From: Lacticaseibacillus rhamnosus
Lineage (GTDB): Bacteria > Bacillota > Bacilli > Lactobacillales > Lactobacillaceae
Direction: 5' to 3'
DNA: 64,000 nucleotides
NCBI RefSeq assembly: GCF_900636965.1
Contig: NZ_LR134331.1
Location: forward strand, 248,001 to 312,000
The position numbers and the translations under genes were made by a program. The notes under the pieces are model-generated. The model did not search any database and had not been told where the DNA came from. It saw only the letters and a list, made by a program, of their open reading frames with translations. Shown one piece after another: positions 18,627 to 27,414 of the stretch; position 1 is the first letter of the stretch, and each line of letters begins with the position of its first letter.

Positions 18627-19667
18627 ATGGTTGTCAAAGTTGGGGTTATCGGTACAGGCGCAATGGGACGCGCACACATTGATCGGCTAACCAATGTTTT
18701 AACCGGAGCTGAAGTCATTGCCGTCACGGATATTGATCAAGAAGCTGCCCAAGCCGCTGTTCGGGATTTTAAGCTTAACGCAAAGGTTTATCCGGATGAC
18801 ACGAGTTTGTTAAAGGATCCGGACATTGATGCCGTTTTTGTTGTTAGTTTTGGCGGTGCACATGAGGCGACTATTCTCAAAGCCTTAGACACCGATAAAT
18901 TCATTTTCACCGAAAAACCGTTGGCAACGACCCTTGAGGGAGCTAAACGGATCGTGGATAAGGAAATAAGCAAACCGCGAAAAGTCATTCAAGTAGGCTT
19001 TATGCGCCGGTATGATGAGGGCATCCATGCCTTGAAGACTAAGCTGGATTCGGGCATCATCGGAACGCCGTTGGTTGTGCGCGCCAGTCATATTAATCCT
19101 AATGTTGCGGCCAATTATTCAAATGAAATGGCCATTACGGATACATTGATTCATGAAATCGATGAAATGCATTGGTTACTTGATGATGATTATGCATCGA
19201 TTCAAATCACCTATCCGCGCCAGTCAAGTCAGGTGACCAATGAAGGGTTGCGGGATCCGCAATTAGCCACATTGACCACCAAAAAAGGAACGGTCATTCA
19301 AGTGTTGGTTCATGTGACGGCGCAGTACGGTTATGAAGTCAAACTCGAAGTTGTCGGCGAAACCGGAGAATTAAAGCTACCGGATTACGGATTCGAGCCA
19401 ATCGTTCGCACCCAAGCAACTCAGCAAACCGCTATGGAAACAAGTTGGGTAAACCGCTTCTTGCAAGCATACAACACCGAAGTTCAGGAATTTATCGATC
19501 ACGTGGCTAAGGATCAATCACCGGTCGGCCCGAGTGCCTGGGATGGGTATGTTGCAGCGGTGACGGCCGAGGCCGCGATTCGTTCGCAAAAGGATCAAGA
19601 ACCGGTTTTGATCAATGTTGCCGAGACGCCAACATTTTATCAAACGAATCAACCGGTAAAGGCTTAG
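18627..19667 (+). CDS. iolG1: Inositol 2-dehydrogenase (first copy)
   Basis: A 346-residue NAD-dependent dehydrogenase of the Gfo/Idh/MocA family that oxidises myo-inositol to scyllo-inosose. The Rossmann motif GVIGTGAMGRAH lies at the N-terminus, the conserved EKP with the catalytic Lys in TEKPLATT (about 95), and the substrate-side Asp/His pair in DTLIHEIDEMHWLL. AAAGGAGCG is seven bases before the ATG. A second, diverged copy follows, matching the iolG1-iolG2 arrangement of L. casei BL23. One may serve another inositol isomer. Confidence 0.92.
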   Translation: MVVKVGVIGTGAMGRAHIDRLTNVLTGAEVIAVTDIDQEAAQAAVRDFKLNAKVYPDDTSLLKDPDIDAVFVVSFGGAHEATILKALDTDKFIFTEKPLATTLEGAKRIVDKEISKPRKVIQVGFMRRYDEGIHALKTKLDSGIIGTPLVVRASHINPNVAANYSNEMAITDTLIHEIDEMHWLLDDDYASIQITYPRQSSQVTNEGLRDPQLATLTTKKGTVIQVLVHVTAQYGYEVKLEVVGETGELKLPDYGFEPIVRTQATQQTAMETSWVNRFLQAYNTEVQEFIDHVAKDQSPVGPSAWDGYVAAVTAEAAIRSQKDQEPVLINVAETPTFYQTNQPVKA

Positions 19668-19707
19668 CCATCTAGTCAAGCAATGTAAAAAAGAGGGGGA
19701 AAACGCG

Positions 19708-20760
19708 ATGGTTCAAAGGGAAGTTAAAATTGGCATTGTGGGGTTAGGACGACTTGGTAAAATCCATGCAACCAATCTCGCCACGAAGATTCCACATGCT
19801 AAGTTGCAAGCGGCAACGAGTGTGGTACCGGAGGAGTTAGCCTGGGCACGTCAAGAACTCGGAGTTGAAGAAACCTATGAAGACTTTGATGACATGGTTC
19901 AACATGCCGATATTGACGCCGTCTTTATCGTGTCACCGTCTGGGTTTCATTTGCCGCAAATAGAAAGTGCCATGCAAGCAGGCAAGCATGTTTTCAGTGA
20001 AAAGCCGATTGGATTAGATCTGGATGCCATTAAACACACTCAGGCAGTGATTGCCGATCACCCGGAGTTAAAATTCCAACTTGGATTTATGCGGCGCTTT
20101 GATGATTCATATGTTTATGCCAAGCAATTAGTTGATGCAGGCAAAATTGGTGATATCACCCTTATTCGCAGTTACAGTATTGACCCTGCAGCCGGGATGG
20201 AAAGTTTTGTCAAGTTCGCAACTTCAGCCAATAGCGGTGGCTTGTTCCTGGATATGTCGATTCATGATATTGACGTTATTCGCTGGTTGACCGGTAAGGA
20301 AATTGATAAAGTCTGGGCTATCGGCTTAAATCGCGCCTATCCGGTTTTGGATCAGGCAGGCGAGCTTGAGACAGGTGCTGCACTGATGCAACTTGAGGAT
20401 AAGACGATGGCGATCTTAGTAGCCGGACGCAACGCTGCTCATGGCTATCATGTCGAAACGGAGATTATCGGAACCAAGGGCATGCTGCGGGTTGCGCAAG
20501 TGCCTGAGAAGAATCTGGTGACGGTCATGAATGAAGAAGGCATCATTCGGCCAACCTCACAAAACTTCCCAGAGCGTTTTGCCCAGGCATTCTTAAGTGA
20601 AGAACAGGCTTTTGTCGACAGTATTTTAACTGGTGAGACAGTCGGCATTACGGCGGAAGATGGCCTTCAAGGGACCAAAGCCGCGCTGGCACTGCAACGC
20701 GCGTACGAAAAGAACGATATTGTCAAGGTGACCGATGTTGATAAAAAGGTAGGTGCTTAA
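19708..20760 (+). CDS. iolG2: Inositol 2-dehydrogenase family (second copy)
   Basis: A 350-residue Gfo/Idh/MocA oxidoreductase. It has GIVGLGRLGKIH for NAD binding, SEKPIGLD with the catalytic Lys (about 98), and LDMSIHDIDVIRWL with the His/Asp site. It differs clearly from IolG1, so it is an old paralog, not a recent duplicate. It may oxidise D-chiro- or scyllo-inositol, which is inference. AGAGGGGG precedes the ATG. Confidence 0.9.
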   Translation: MVQREVKIGIVGLGRLGKIHATNLATKIPHAKLQAATSVVPEELAWARQELGVEETYEDFDDMVQHADIDAVFIVSPSGFHLPQIESAMQAGKHVFSEKPIGLDLDAIKHTQAVIADHPELKFQLGFMRRFDDSYVYAKQLVDAGKIGDITLIRSYSIDPAAGMESFVKFATSANSGGLFLDMSIHDIDVIRWLTGKEIDKVWAIGLNRAYPVLDQAGELETGAALMQLEDKTMAILVAGRNAAHGYHVETEIIGTKGMLRVAQVPEKNLVTVMNEEGIIRPTSQNFPERFAQAFLSEEQAFVDSILTGETVGITAEDGLQGTKAALALQRAYEKNDIVKVTDVDKKVGA

Positions 20761-20761
20761 A

Positions 20762-21658
20762 GTGACGATTGCATTAGGAATTGCCCCGATTGGCTGGACG
20801 AATGATGATATGCCTGACTTGGGCAAAGAAGTGACTTTCGAACAGGCCATTGATGAGATGGCGCTGGCAGGGTATCAAGGAACGGAAGTTGGGAATAAAT
20901 ATCCTAAAGATCCAGTGGTTTTAAAGCATTACTTGGACCTGCGACATCTGAAAATTGCCAGTGCCTGGTTTAGCGCCTTTTTAACGACCAAGCCCTATGA
21001 AGAAACCGAAGCAGCGTTTATCAAGCATCGTGATTTTCTACACGCCATGGGAGCCAAGGTAATCGTGGTAGCAGAACAAGGCCATAGTGTTCAAGGCATG
21101 TTGGATAAGTCGGTCTTTGATGATAAACCGCATTTTACCGATGAAGAGTGGCAACGCTTGGCCACTAGTTTGGAACGGTTGGGGGATCGCGCCCATGAAG
21201 TCGGGATGCAGATTGTTTACCATCATCATATGGGCACCGGAGTTCAAACAACGGCAGAAATTGATAAATTAATGGCCATGACGGATCCGGATAAAGTGTC
21301 TCTTTTGTTTGATACCGGACATTTGGTTCTATCTGGTGAGGACCCATTAACAATTTTTGATCGCTACCATGATCGGATTAAGCATATTCACTTCAAGGAT
21401 GTTCGTCCTGAACAAGCCCAGCAAGAACGTACTGACCACTTAAGCTTCCTTCAAGGCGTTAAAAATGGCATGTTTACCGTGCCTGGCGATGGCATGATTG
21501 ACTTCAAGCCGATTTGGGAAGCCATTCAAAAGCAACACTATGACGGCTGGATTGTGGTTGAAGCTGAACAAGATCCAGCAAAAGCAAATCCGTTTGAATA
21601 TGCGCTAAAGGCTAAGCATTATCTAGATACGATCATGACGATTCCCCAAGCAGTTTAA
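20762..21658 (+). CDS. iolE: Inosose dehydratase
   Basis: Dehydrates scyllo-inosose to the trihydroxycyclohexanedione. A 298-residue xylose-isomerase-like TIM barrel with GIAPIGWTNDD at the N-terminus, HHHMGTGVQT (metal region), LLFDTGHL, HIHFKDVRPE and VEAEQDPAKANP. I start at the GTG at 20762, two bases after iolG2; the frame could also begin at a GTG nine bases upstream, inside iolG2. Confidence 0.92.
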   Translation: MTIALGIAPIGWTNDDMPDLGKEVTFEQAIDEMALAGYQGTEVGNKYPKDPVVLKHYLDLRHLKIASAWFSAFLTTKPYEETEAAFIKHRDFLHAMGAKVIVVAEQGHSVQGMLDKSVFDDKPHFTDEEWQRLATSLERLGDRAHEVGMQIVYHHHMGTGVQTTAEIDKLMAMTDPDKVSLLFDTGHLVLSGEDPLTIFDRYHDRIKHIHFKDVRPEQAQQERTDHLSFLQGVKNGMFTVPGDGMIDFKPIWEAIQKQHYDGWIVVEAEQDPAKANPFEYALKAKHYLDTIMTIPQAV

Positions 21659-21687
21659 GGGTTCTGTTCGAGAAGGGATATGGTTTT

Positions 21688-22560
21688 ATGGCGTTGATAC
21701 CGGCAACAAAACTGATTCAAGCTGCACTGGCAGATCACGCAGCAATCGGTCACTTTAATATTAATGGTGCCGATTGGTTGGAAACGTATCTTAAAGTTGC
21801 GCAGAAAACCGGAACGCCGATTATTGTTGCTACCTCTGATCGAATTATTGATTTTCTTGGCGGATTCGATTTCATTGCTAGCTATGTACGCTTTATGGTG
21901 CAGGCATTGCATATCACCGTACCGGTCGTATTGCATCTGGACCACGGCCTGTCAGTTGAGCATGTTTATCAGGCTATTGATGCGGGATATACGTCCGTTA
22001 TGTTTGATGGCTCTAAGCTGCCCATTGAAGAAAACGTGGCTTTAACCGACGAAGTAGTTCGTTATGCGCACCAGCATCATGTTTCGGTTGAAGCAGAAGT
22101 CGGCAGTGTCGGTGGCAATGAAAATGGCTTAATCAATGGTATCCGTTATGCTAGTGTCACCGATGCCGTTAAAATGGCCGCAACCGGGATCGATGCCCTA
22201 GCTGCAGCACTGGGATCGGTTCATGGCGATTATGTGGGCCGTCCGAATCTGAACTTTGAACGGATGGCTGCTATTGCCGCCGCTACCAAGTTACCACTCG
22301 TTTTGCATGGTGCATCTGGCATTCCTGATGATCAGATTCAACAGGCGATCCAAACCGGAACGGCTAAGATCAATATCAATACAGAAGTGAACACGGTATG
22401 GACTGCAGCTATCACAAAAGCGGTGCAAGTCAAACGTTCCGGTCATGATCCGCAACCGATTCTTTTGGCAGGCAAAAAGGCGATTGCGCAATTAGTTGAA
22501 AGTAAGATGAAGGCATTTCATATTCTGGGAAAGAGTAAACGCTCAGTGACCTTTGAATAA
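21688..22560 (+). CDS. iolJ: 6-Phospho-5-dehydro-2-deoxy-gluconate aldolase
   Basis: Splits the phosphorylated ketogluconate into DHAP and malonic semialdehyde. A 290-residue class II (zinc) aldolase: HFNINGADWLE near the N-terminus, zinc ligand region HLDHG (about 84), VEAEVGSVGGNE, GSVHGDY and HGASGIP with a further zinc-binding His. Position after iolE in a single operon separates it from the glycolytic FBP aldolase. Confidence 0.92.
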   Translation: MALIPATKLIQAALADHAAIGHFNINGADWLETYLKVAQKTGTPIIVATSDRIIDFLGGFDFIASYVRFMVQALHITVPVVLHLDHGLSVEHVYQAIDAGYTSVMFDGSKLPIEENVALTDEVVRYAHQHHVSVEAEVGSVGGNENGLINGIRYASVTDAVKMAATGIDALAAALGSVHGDYVGRPNLNFERMAAIAAATKLPLVLHGASGIPDDQIQQAIQTGTAKININTEVNTVWTAAITKAVQVKRSGHDPQPILLAGKKAIAQLVESKMKAFHILGKSKRSVTFE

Positions 22561-22656
22561 TTGTCCGGTCGCATGGCGATTGAACTGGCTCATGTCGGTC
22601 ATAGTCTAATAAGAATACTGATTGTCAGTTACCGCTGCGTATGAGGAGGGGAAACG

Positions 22657-23046
22657 ATGCCATTAGTTCGATTTGACATGTTAAAAGGGCGGTCACCCGA
22701 GACTATTAAAGCTATTTTGCAAATAACCCATGAAGTGATGGTTGCAGCGTTTGAGGTACCCGAGCGTGATCGTTATCAAATTGTCCACCAACATGAGCCA
22801 TATGAAATGGTGGTTGAGGATACCGGGTTGGGCATACCACGAACGGATCAGGTGGTTGTGATTTCGTTAGTGAGTCGCGTTCGTACGGTTCACCAATTAG
22901 AGCAGTTTTATGAAAGTTTGGCAAGGCGCTTATCCGAAGCAGGATTAGTGGATAAGAACGATCTCATGGTCAATGTTTCGTTTAATCATGATCAAGGCTG
23001 GAGTTTTGGCCAAGGCAAAGCCCAATTTTTGGATGGCAGTTTATAA
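22657..23046 (+). CDS. iolK: Tautomerase-family protein, likely malonate semialdehyde decarboxylase
   Basis: A 129-residue tautomerase-superfamily protein. Pro2 becomes the catalytic N-terminal proline after Met removal (MPLVRFDML), and basic and acidic residues follow in the ERDRYQIVHQ and SLVSRVRTV segments. In L. casei BL23 the last gene of the operon is of this type and is named iolK. Decarboxylating malonic semialdehyde to acetaldehyde would give an alternative to the IolA route. GAGGGGAAACG precedes the ATG. The role is from context and family. Confidence 0.8.
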   Translation: MPLVRFDMLKGRSPETIKAILQITHEVMVAAFEVPERDRYQIVHQHEPYEMVVEDTGLGIPRTDQVVVISLVSRVRTVHQLEQFYESLARRLSEAGLVDKNDLMVNVSFNHDQGWSFGQGKAQFLDGSL

Positions 23047-23068
23047 AGAGAATATCAAGTAAAGCAGG

Positions 23069-23120
23069 ATGCCTTGGCCGCTTCTGGAACTTTGCCAGAG
23101 GAATCGACCAAGGCATTTTT
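23069..23120 (+). terminator. Terminator of the iolT-K operon
   Basis: ATGCCTTGG (23069-23077) pairs with CCAAGGCAT (23108-23116) followed by T5. Confidence 0.85.
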
Positions 23121-23220
23121 GTGAACGCGAGTCGGTGTGGTCAGAAACGGGAGCATAGGGGCGTTTGGTCATGGTGCTCAAAGTTCGTATATGTGCAGGT
23201 TGCTGCACCGAGGCGTCTGT
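23121..23220 (+). repeat. Degraded palindromic repeat remnant, R12
   Basis: The layout of the 119-bp unit is recognisable (GTGAACGCGAGTCGGTG at the left, TGCAGGTTGCTGCACCG at the right, CAGAAAC at the heptamer), but most positions have drifted and the inner stem is lost. It lies directly after the iol terminator. Confidence 0.6.
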
Positions 23221-23315
23221 ATCGGTGGCGGGCAACTGCTTTAGTTGACGCCACAATTGCGTTCACACTAAGTCGCAGATTGTTTGGGTAGGCGAAGAGA
23301 AGTGGGGGAGTCGTG

Positions 23316-24203
23316 ATGGGGATAGAACTGACACAAATGGCTTTGAATCGAAAAATTGCTCAGCAGCGGCCACTGGCGAAATTTTTTCAATTAGCCGAAG
23401 CTGCTGGCATTCATCAAGTCGAGTTACGCAATGATATGACCACTTCTGATGGCTCAGAGACTGTCATTGATGGCATGCAGGTTGCAGAATTTCAGACGTT
23501 AAAGCAAAAATACGACATGCAGATTTTAACGATTAATGCGATTCAGCAATTCAATAATCCAGCCAAATTAAGCAAAAATCGCGATCTTTTGACCAAGCTG
23601 GCGGAATTGTCGGCGCAAATTGGCAATCAGGCGATTATCTTTGTACCGGAAGTTAACGCACGGGACAAGCGAACCGAGCAACAGCGACTTGATGATACCG
23701 TTAGCAGTTTACAGGTGTTTGGGGACATTCTGGCTGCTTACCATTTGACGGGATTCATTGAACCGTTGGGCTTTAGGGCCAGCACAATGCGGTATCCGTG
23801 GACAGCGCTGGATGCCATTAATTTATCTGGCCGGACCGAGTTTAAGCTGACGATTGATACGTTTCATTTCTTCTTGGCACATCTAACAGCCGAACAATTC
23901 AAAGCAGGTGTTGATATTAACCGCGTGGGATTAATTCATCTGTCGGGAATTGAGCCGATCCACGCATTGCGAGAAGTTGTGGATGAAGATCGGATTCTGA
24001 TTACCGAACGCGATATCATGCAAAATATTGAGCAGGTTCATTTGTTTGAGGCAATGGGTTATCGGGGCCATTATTCATTTGAGCCATTTTCAAGCCGGTT
24101 GGCAGCCGAAACCAACCAGCAACTTACTCAGCAGATATTAGCAAGTATTGAACGGTTGAATCAGCCAACTGCAGTGTTTAGTACGGAGGTGACGCAACCA
24201 TGA
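23316..24203 (+). CDS. IolI-like sugar isomerase/epimerase
   Basis: A 295-residue xylose-isomerase-like TIM barrel. It resembles IolI (inosose isomerase) by LNAIQQFNN, the FIEPLGF metal region, IDTFHFF, LIHLSGIE and DEDRI, which align in order with B. subtilis IolI as I recall it. IolI interconverts 2-keto-myo-inositol and 1-keto-D-chiro-inositol, which would let the pathway use D-chiro-inositol. I start at the ATG at 23316, six bases after GGGGGAG. It overlaps the next gene by four bases and lies outside the main operon, behind a terminator and a repeat remnant. Confidence 0.72.
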   Translation: MGIELTQMALNRKIAQQRPLAKFFQLAEAAGIHQVELRNDMTTSDGSETVIDGMQVAEFQTLKQKYDMQILTINAIQQFNNPAKLSKNRDLLTKLAELSAQIGNQAIIFVPEVNARDKRTEQQRLDDTVSSLQVFGDILAAYHLTGFIEPLGFRASTMRYPWTALDAINLSGRTEFKLTIDTFHFFLAHLTAEQFKAGVDINRVGLIHLSGIEPIHALREVVDEDRILITERDIMQNIEQVHLFEAMGYRGHYSFEPFSSRLAAETNQQLTQQILASIERLNQPTAVFSTEVTQP

Positions 24204-25072
24204 AGTTAGCCTATGATCCTTCTATGTTCCGCGACTCAATGACCTTGAAGCAAATGTTTGATGAGGTTGCGCGGTTAGGTTATGAGTATGTTGAATTGTC
24301 GCCACGCCGCGATTTTATTTGGTTCTATGAGCACCCAGTAGCCGATCACACGCTAATTAAGCAGGTAAAAAAGTACGCTAAGGATGCCGGCGTGAAAATT
24401 TCGTCGGTACTGCCGGTACAGCAATGGTCTTCTCCTGATGAACAGGAGCGCGAGTTTGCGGTTCGCAATTTGAAACGTACGATTGAAATTACCGCAGAGC
24501 TTGAGGTGCCGGTTTTGAATACTGAATTTGCTGGCGATAAGTTTCAGCCGCTTGTTTCTCAGGGACAGTGGTATAAGTCCATGGCAGAATTAGCGCCGGT
24601 GTTTGAAAAAAATAATATTGAGCTGGAAATTCAACCGCATCCCAATGACTTCATCGAATCTAATCTCGCTGCCACACGCTTGATTCGTTCATTGGATTTG
24701 GATTGGGTGCATCAGGTTTGGTGTAGCGCGCACGCATTTTATATGGACGACGGGCGTGGAGATATTCGTCAGCAGTTTGCTGAGTCGGGGGAGCGGATTA
24801 CCCATGTTTTAATCGCGGATACATTTAACCATAAAGGTAATTTCAGCTTGCGGTATATTATCAATCCGCCTGGGGCTCCGGTAACGATTCACCAACACTT
24901 GAACCCAGGGGGAGGAGAAGTCGATTTTACAACGCTTTATCAGGTGTTGAATGAGCGCCATTTTGACGGGATCATCACCAACAATGTGTTTGCGTGGCCT
25001 GATCGCGTTGATTGGTCAAATGACGTCACCTTACAATCAATTCAGTCTGGTTTGCATTTATTGAAAACGTGA
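24200..25072 (+). CDS. iolH: IolH-family sugar isomerase/epimerase
   Basis: A 290-residue TIM barrel of the IolH family. It matches recalled B. subtilis IolH segments in order: LAYDPSMFR, GYEYVELSPRRDFI, VRNLKRTIEITAELEVPVLNTEF, HPNDF, ADTFNHKG, LRYIINPPGAPVTIHQHL and GGGEVDF. The precise reaction of IolH is not settled in the literature I know. Translation is coupled to the IolI-like gene by an ATGA overlap, and a strong terminator follows. Confidence 0.82.
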   Translation: MKLAYDPSMFRDSMTLKQMFDEVARLGYEYVELSPRRDFIWFYEHPVADHTLIKQVKKYAKDAGVKISSVLPVQQWSSPDEQEREFAVRNLKRTIEITAELEVPVLNTEFAGDKFQPLVSQGQWYKSMAELAPVFEKNNIELEIQPHPNDFIESNLAATRLIRSLDLDWVHQVWCSAHAFYMDDGRGDIRQQFAESGERITHVLIADTFNHKGNFSLRYIINPPGAPVTIHQHLNPGGGEVDFTTLYQVLNERHFDGIITNNVFAWPDRVDWSNDVTLQSIQSGLHLLKT

Positions 25073-25115
25073 CGAGCCTGTCGCGGCAATTGAATCAGGT
25101 TTAGCTTTTTTCTGA

Positions 25116-25155
25116 AAAACGGCACCTCGAAAAAGAAATCCGAGCTGCCGTTTTT
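25116..25155. terminator. Terminator after iolH
   Basis: AAAACGGCA...CTCG and CGAG...TGCCGTTTTT form the stem; A and T runs on both sides suggest it also serves the convergent regulator gene. Confidence 0.85.
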
Positions 25156-25202
25156 GTATACTTAAAATGATGTCTTTGGTTAATACGATGTTGTCCCTAT
25201 TG

Positions 25203-26045
25203 TTACTGCCGGGTTGCGTCAATGGTGGATCTGACGCGACGGAAAAGCGGTGCAGTTTGACTGTTGGTTTGAATCGCGCTGATCATGAACAAAGTGTCCA
25301 TAAGACTGAGCTCGGCGATCAAGGCGTGAAGGGCTTCGGTGCGATAGCGGGATTCTTCAGCCACGGCAACAAAGGCGGCATCGGCCATTTTGGCTAAGTG
25401 TGAGCCGGGAGCGCCGGTGATGACGATTAAGGGAACGTTTTGCTTTTTTGCTAGTTCGGCCAAAGCGATTGCATCTTTGTCTTTGCCGGAGTGGGAAGTC
25501 AAAATCATCGCATCGGCAGCAGTAAGATGTGTTGCAGCCATCAGTTGCATATGGTAATCCGCCGCGTAAACGACCGGAATAGCGGTTCGTAAAAACTTGT
25601 GATAACCATCCAAGGCCACGAGATTGCTGGCGCCCAATCCAAAAAGGCCTAACTGATTTGCATGGGTGATCCAGTCGACCGCTTTGGTTAAAGCAGCCGA
25701 GTCTAAATTTGTCAGCGTGGTACGTAATGCATCTATATTGGAGGTGAAGATCTTATGAGCCAGCGTTTCGACCGAATCAGCGGGACTAAGCTCAGCAAAC
25801 AGCGTGTGATCTGGTTCAGGTGTTGATTGGACCAGTGCCATTTTCAAGGCTTGAAAACTTGGATACCCTAGGGCCTTGGCAAAACGCGAAATTGTGGCCG
25901 TACTGACACCGGTGATGGCGCTTAGTTCCGCAATATTCGCGTGGCTCGCACGATCAGGGTGCTGCTGCAAATAATCAGCCAGTTTTTTTTCTTGGCGACT
26001 TAGATTCGGTTTATAAATCTGCAATTGGACCAGAAAGTCGTGCAT
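25203..26045 (-). CDS. RpiR/MurR-family transcriptional regulator
   Basis: A 280-residue regulator. The N-terminal HTH_6 domain (about 1-77: LADYLQQHP, AELSAITGVSTATISRFAKALGYPSFQ) is joined to a C-terminal SIS phosphosugar-binding domain (about 110-250: GLFGLGASNLVALDGYHKF, LTSHSGKDKDA, ITGAPGS). It is divergent from the 6-phosphogluconate dehydrogenase-gluconokinase-permease block, so it most likely controls gluconate use through a phosphosugar effector. GGAGGGGG is six bases before the ATG. Its promoter shows TATAAT (minus strand, 26072-26077) inside the 280-base divergent region. Confidence 0.85.
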   Translation of the reverse strand: MHDFLVQLQIYKPNLSRQEKKLADYLQQHPDRASHANIAELSAITGVSTATISRFAKALGYPSFQALKMALVQSTPEPDHTLFAELSPADSVETLAHKIFTSNIDALRTTLTNLDSAALTKAVDWITHANQLGLFGLGASNLVALDGYHKFLRTAIPVVYAADYHMQLMAATHLTAADAMILTSHSGKDKDAIALAELAKKQNVPLIVITGAPGSHLAKMADAAFVAVAEESRYRTEALHALIAELSLMDTLFMISAIQTNSQTAPLFRRVRSTIDATRQ

Positions 26046-26327
26046 GTTGCCCCCTCCATTTCAAGATTATTATAGCATCATTCGTTTGAATTGAAAATTA
26101 TTTACGAACAAATTGCTTTATTTTTGTAATTATTTTACATACAATGGCACCGTAATCAAGAAAGATGGCTTCCAGGAAGAATGATTCGTTGTTGCTATCT
26201 AAGATGAATCGGCGGTGTCTTGAAGATGCACAGAAGTTAAATAATGGTAGATTCATTGGTACAGAGATTGATTGATGCTCGCGTGGTAGCCACGCCGGCT
26301 CACGCGCACGCACAGGAGGTTGCAAAC
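26046..26327. promoter_or_regulatory. Divergent control region, RpiR regulator / gnd-like
   Basis: An AT-rich 282-base stretch with no gene. A minus-strand promoter (TTTTCA, 17-base spacer, TATAAT) serves the regulator. A broken inverted repeat, TTCGT with ACGAA 18 bases apart (26083-26110), overlaps it and is a candidate operator. TACAAT at about 26139 could be the plus-strand -10. No good cre match was seen here. Confidence 0.45.
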
Positions 26328-27236
26328 ATGCAAGTAGGTATGGTTGGTTTAGGCAAAATGGGAATGAATCTGGTTGCAAATATGCGCGATCATGATATTG
26401 AGGTTGTGGCGTTTGATTTGAATGATCAGGCGCGCACGGAAGTTGGTAAGTATCAGGTTAAGGCGGTTGCAAGTCTGGATGCCTTGGTAATGAGCTTGGC
26501 CTCACCGCGGATTATTTGGAGTATGGTACCAGCTGGCAAACCAACCGCGGCAACGATTCAGCAGCTGGCTAAGCTACTGAGTCCCGGCGATGTGGTCATT
26601 GATGGCGGGAATTCTTATTATCAGGATTCAATTGCGCATGGTAAGTTGTTAGCGGCGGAAGGCATTCACTTTTTCGATGTCGGCACTTCAGGCGGCATGG
26701 CTGGAGCCCGCGCAAATGGTAACTTCATGATCGGTGGTGATGAAGAACAGTTTGCTCAGATCGAGCCGCTTTTTAAAGCCATCGCAGCTCCAGGCGGGTA
26801 TCTCTACACCGGTCCGGTTGGCTCAGGTCATTATTTGAAAATGGTGCATAACGGGATTGAATATGGAATGATGCAGGCAATCGGCGAAGGCTTTGATGTC
26901 TTAGCCCACAGTCCCTATGCCTATGACAATGCGGCGGTTGCCAAAATGTGGAATCATGGTTCCGTGATTCGCAGCTGGTTGATGGAACTGGCCGGTGACG
27001 CCTTTAGTGAAGATGCTGACTTGGCGAAAATTCAAGGGATTATGCATAGTTCCGGTGAAGGTGCCTGGACAGTTGAAGAAGCGTTACGTTTGCACGTTGC
27101 TACACCGGTTATTGCCAGCGCGCTCATGATGCGTTATCGATCAGAAGAGGCCGATACAATGACCGGTAAAGTCGTAGCCGCATTGCGTAATCAGTTTGGT
27201 GGGCATGCAGTTGATCCCACAACTCAACGTCACTGA
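26328..27236 (+). CDS. 6-Phosphogluconate dehydrogenase, short (GntZ/YqeC) type
   Basis: Oxidatively decarboxylates 6-phosphogluconate to ribulose 5-phosphate. 302 residues: Rossmann motif GMVGLGKMGMNLVANM, IDGGNSYYQDS, DVGTSGGMAGARANGNFMIGG, and the catalytic Lys/Asn in GSGHYLKMVHNGIEYGMMQ. The length of about 300 residues, not 470, marks the short NAD-type group found next to gluconate kinases. I start at the ATG at 26328, seven bases after AGGAGG; the frame is open further upstream without a site. Confidence 0.9.
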   Translation: MQVGMVGLGKMGMNLVANMRDHDIEVVAFDLNDQARTEVGKYQVKAVASLDALVMSLASPRIIWSMVPAGKPTAATIQQLAKLLSPGDVVIDGGNSYYQDSIAHGKLLAAEGIHFFDVGTSGGMAGARANGNFMIGGDEEQFAQIEPLFKAIAAPGGYLYTGPVGSGHYLKMVHNGIEYGMMQAIGEGFDVLAHSPYAYDNAAVAKMWNHGSVIRSWLMELAGDAFSEDADLAKIQGIMHSSGEGAWTVEEALRLHVATPVIASALMMRYRSEEADTMTGKVVAALRNQFGGHAVDPTTQRH

Positions 27237-27414
27237 GCCGATCTATGCGTTATGGTGCTGGATGAGAGCAACGTTTTGGAGAATGGACGGCTACGATCAT
27301 TGCCGCTGAAACTTCATATCGCAAAAACGGATCAGGTAAAAGCTGTTTGAAGTGTTTCGGCATGTGACGCGAAGGTTTGACGCTGGCGGATACAGATTGA
27401 AAAAGGAGAAGATG

